NCBI GenBank assembly: GCA_001586965.3
Contig: LUCW03000323.1
Span: forward strand, 1 to 20,000
Direction of reading: 5' to 3'
From: Sphaeroforma sirkka
Taxonomy: Eukaryota; Opisthokonta; Ichthyosporea; Ichthyophonida
Length of the DNA: 20,000 nucleotides
Below are positions 18,517 through 20,000 of the stretch, piece by piece (position 1 is the stretch's first letter; each line of letters opens with the position of its first letter). The translations under genes and the position numbers were made by a program. The notes under the pieces were generated by a model. The model made no database searches. It saw only the letters and a list, made by a program, of their open reading frames with translations, and was not told the origin of the DNA.

Positions 18517-19106
18517 ACTTCGATTTAAATTACTAGGTTTCAAACTATATTAAACTAAAATACAATTTAGTCAGTTAGGATTTAGCAGTGGTAGCTTGTG
18601 TAAGAATGATCGAGACTGCCTCTTGTTAAGAGCCTAAATATCCTCGATCACACAGGGCGTACCTCTAGCTGTTCTTTATTGAATAATTTTCACTAGAAGT
18701 ACTGAGTGTTCATGACCACTTGCCTAATTTGTAAATAGACATAACAACGTAAGTCACGTTAATACATTAGCTGATATAAATAAAGTTCCATCTGAAGAAA
18801 AGTTAAAAAAAGAAAAAGACTTATTGAATTTTGGAGATTGGCGGGAGGACCAAAATCTATAAGTAGTAGTTCGGAGATTATAAAATTTAGTTTATAATAT
18901 CCTACATCTACTAATGTCTCAAATAGGTCCAAGTAGATGAGTCATACCAAATACTCAGGCTATTGGAGCCATCAAAGTGAATTTAGAACACTTTGGAAAT
19001 ATTAGAAAAAGAGCTTGTACTAAATTATTTTAAATACAAATAAAAACCAATGTATTAACTCAATTGATCTTGATATTTTAGACTGACCGGAGGCCGTATT
19101 TCTACA
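18512..19106 (+). repeat. LTR-like dispersed repeat, copy C (solo insertion with TCTA duplication)
   Basis: The 595-base unit starts TGTAAACTT and ends TTTCTACA, colinear with copy A along its whole length. It is flanked by TCTA at 18508-18511 and TCTA at 19107-19110, a 4-base target duplication. With one TCTA and the repeat taken away, the RT frame on the left reads straight into the integrase frame on the right, so the insertion came after the deletion that joined them. The conserved stem-loop is at 18608-18649. It is a solo LTR, or a non-autonomous insertion of the same family. Confidence 0.82.
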
Positions 19107-19651
19107 TCTAAGAGAATCGGACATTTTGTTATTTCTTACCATGATAAGAAGAGTGATACTTACGAAGTGAATAACATAGATGGTACTAGCGCAAATAATC
19201 TAGGCACTCACCGTATCCTAACCTCCGAACTCTCATTCGCTCGCTCATTTGATTCTGATGTCCCAGTTATGGAGTCACAAGTCAAAGATATAATTGACAA
19301 AACATCCGAAGACGGTTACACTTACTACAAGACCCGTTTTATGGATGGAACAGTAGATTGGCTAACCTCTGATGCGTTTTGTGAAACTCGCGACTTCCTT
19401 CGTACTTTTAATAAAAACAATGGAATAAGCGTTTACATAAGAACACAAGAGATAAACGGAAATGGTTTCCTCAGGTGAATACAAACCCGGATGGATCTGA
19501 TATTCCCTATTTGCCATCTACTTCCTATGTGACTAAGCTTTTTGATTTGATTACCAACAGAGAAAAACATTCTTCGAACTTACTTACGAGCGAAGAACAA
19601 CCTTTGGCAATTACCATATCAAGTAATAAACGTAAGACACCTATATCGTAA
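19107..19651 (+). pseudogene. Integrase C-terminal region with chromodomain
   Basis: The open frame 19107-19478 begins SKRIGHFVISYHDKKSDTYE, matching the SH3-like integrase C-terminal fold (GHFVI...YEV...L). It is followed at about 19281-19424 by a chromodomain-like block: VKDIIDKTSEDGYTYY, then KTRFMDGTVDWLTSDAF, then TRDFLRTF. Chromodomains at this place direct integration to modified histones in chromoviruses. After a frameshift near 19475 a further tail (IPYLPSTSYVTKLFDLITN ... KRKTPIS) ends with TAA at 19649-19651. The integrase catalytic core and zinc finger are missing. The methionine at 19167 is internal, not a start. Confidence 0.75.
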
Positions 19652-20000
19652 ATGGTTACTGGACCAAATACTAAACGACATAGAATACAACATGAGTCTT
19701 GAACCTCTTCTTTACTTTAACCGCAACCTTTAGTGCTTCCTCTTTCCTATGTTATCGGCACCCCCGAATCTTTTTGACGCATCGTTCCATCTTTATTCAA
19801 GCCCCTGATTTTGCCACCAGCTGTACGCAAATGCCCAGTCATACTCGCGCAAAATTACACTTAATAGTGTATAGCTAAAATGATCTAGGTCCACGTAACT
19901 TCAATTGAATCAATTGAATGCAATTTTCTGAACTTGGCGTTGGTGGGATTAATTGATACGACTAGTTTAAGTATGTCTTTACGTTTGTGTTAGCCTCGTT
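19652..20000. other. Spacer, no gene recognised
   Basis: After the pol stop there is AT-rich sequence with no motif. Near 19902-19921 the short repeat TTCAATTGAATCAATTGAATG contains two CAATTG palindromes. No 3' LTR is seen within the window. Confidence 0.4.

Larger units (their letters stand above)
16653..19651 (+). mobile_element. Internally deleted chromodomain Ty3/gypsy element
   Basis: Components in order are the LTR-like copy B, a leader, a gag N-terminus (17220), the protease tail (about 17750), the RT finger and palm (17941-18511), a nested LTR-like copy C, and the integrase C-terminus with a chromodomain (19107-19651). Missing are most of gag (capsid and nucleocapsid), most of the protease, the RT thumb, the RNase H and the integrase catalytic core. 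Frameshifts and stops occur throughout. The codons are AT-rich, unlike the minus-strand element at 1-4531. No matching 3' LTR is seen before the window ends. Confidence 0.8.

Overview
The window reads as non-coding, transposon-packed eukaryotic DNA. The evidence is Ty3/gypsy-type retrotransposon genes, satellite arrays, a long TA microsatellite, long AT-rich spacers and no compact operon-like layout. The reverse transcriptases vaguely recall Ty3/gypsy elements of early-diverging fungi or protists, but I cannot name the organism from this sequence. No intact host gene, rRNA or tRNA was found.

Region 1 (1-4531, minus strand) is a decayed Ty3/gypsy-like element. Read from 4531 downward it holds a large gag, a retropepsin, a reverse transcriptase, an RNase H and, running off the left edge, an extra domain that resembles Dam-type DNA adenine methyltransferases with an NPPW motif. 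It is broken by many frameshifts and a few stops. The integrase or recombinase, and the downstream terminal repeat, would lie outside the window. A short minus-strand coding-like piece sits upstream at 4753-4896.

Region 2 (about 5000-9600) is repeat territory. It has short 18-19 bp repeats, a cluster of hairpins (5771-6000), a 589-bp LTR-like repeat (copy A, 6131-6719), a degenerate tandem array of about 60 bp period (about 6835-7625), a nearly perfect 142-bp satellite of five units (7786-8496), decayed coding-like stretches (8592-9319) and a (TA)n tract (9479-9521).

Region 3 (about 9600-14600) is mostly AT-rich sequence with no supported gene. It contains a diverged direct repeat of about 235 bp (11616-12085) and a few palindromes.

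Region 4 (14626-16452, minus strand) is an unidentified coding sequence broken into at least six reading-frame pieces. A 207-bp fragment of a plus-strand reverse transcriptase gene (15385-15591) lies inside it. That fragment is about 97% identical to 18081-18287.

Region 5 (16653-19651, plus strand) is a second, different Ty3/gypsy-type element. It has a rearranged LTR-like copy B, a gag N-terminus, the tail of a protease, part of the reverse transcriptase, then an integrase C-terminus with a chromodomain. It is internally deleted. LTR-like copy C (18512-19106), flanked by a TCTA duplication, later landed exactly at the RT-integrase deletion junction. The last 350 bases show no feature. The two elements belong to different families: the minus-strand one is richer in G and C and has an additional methyltransferase-like domain, while the plus-strand one is AT-rich and chromodomain-bearing.
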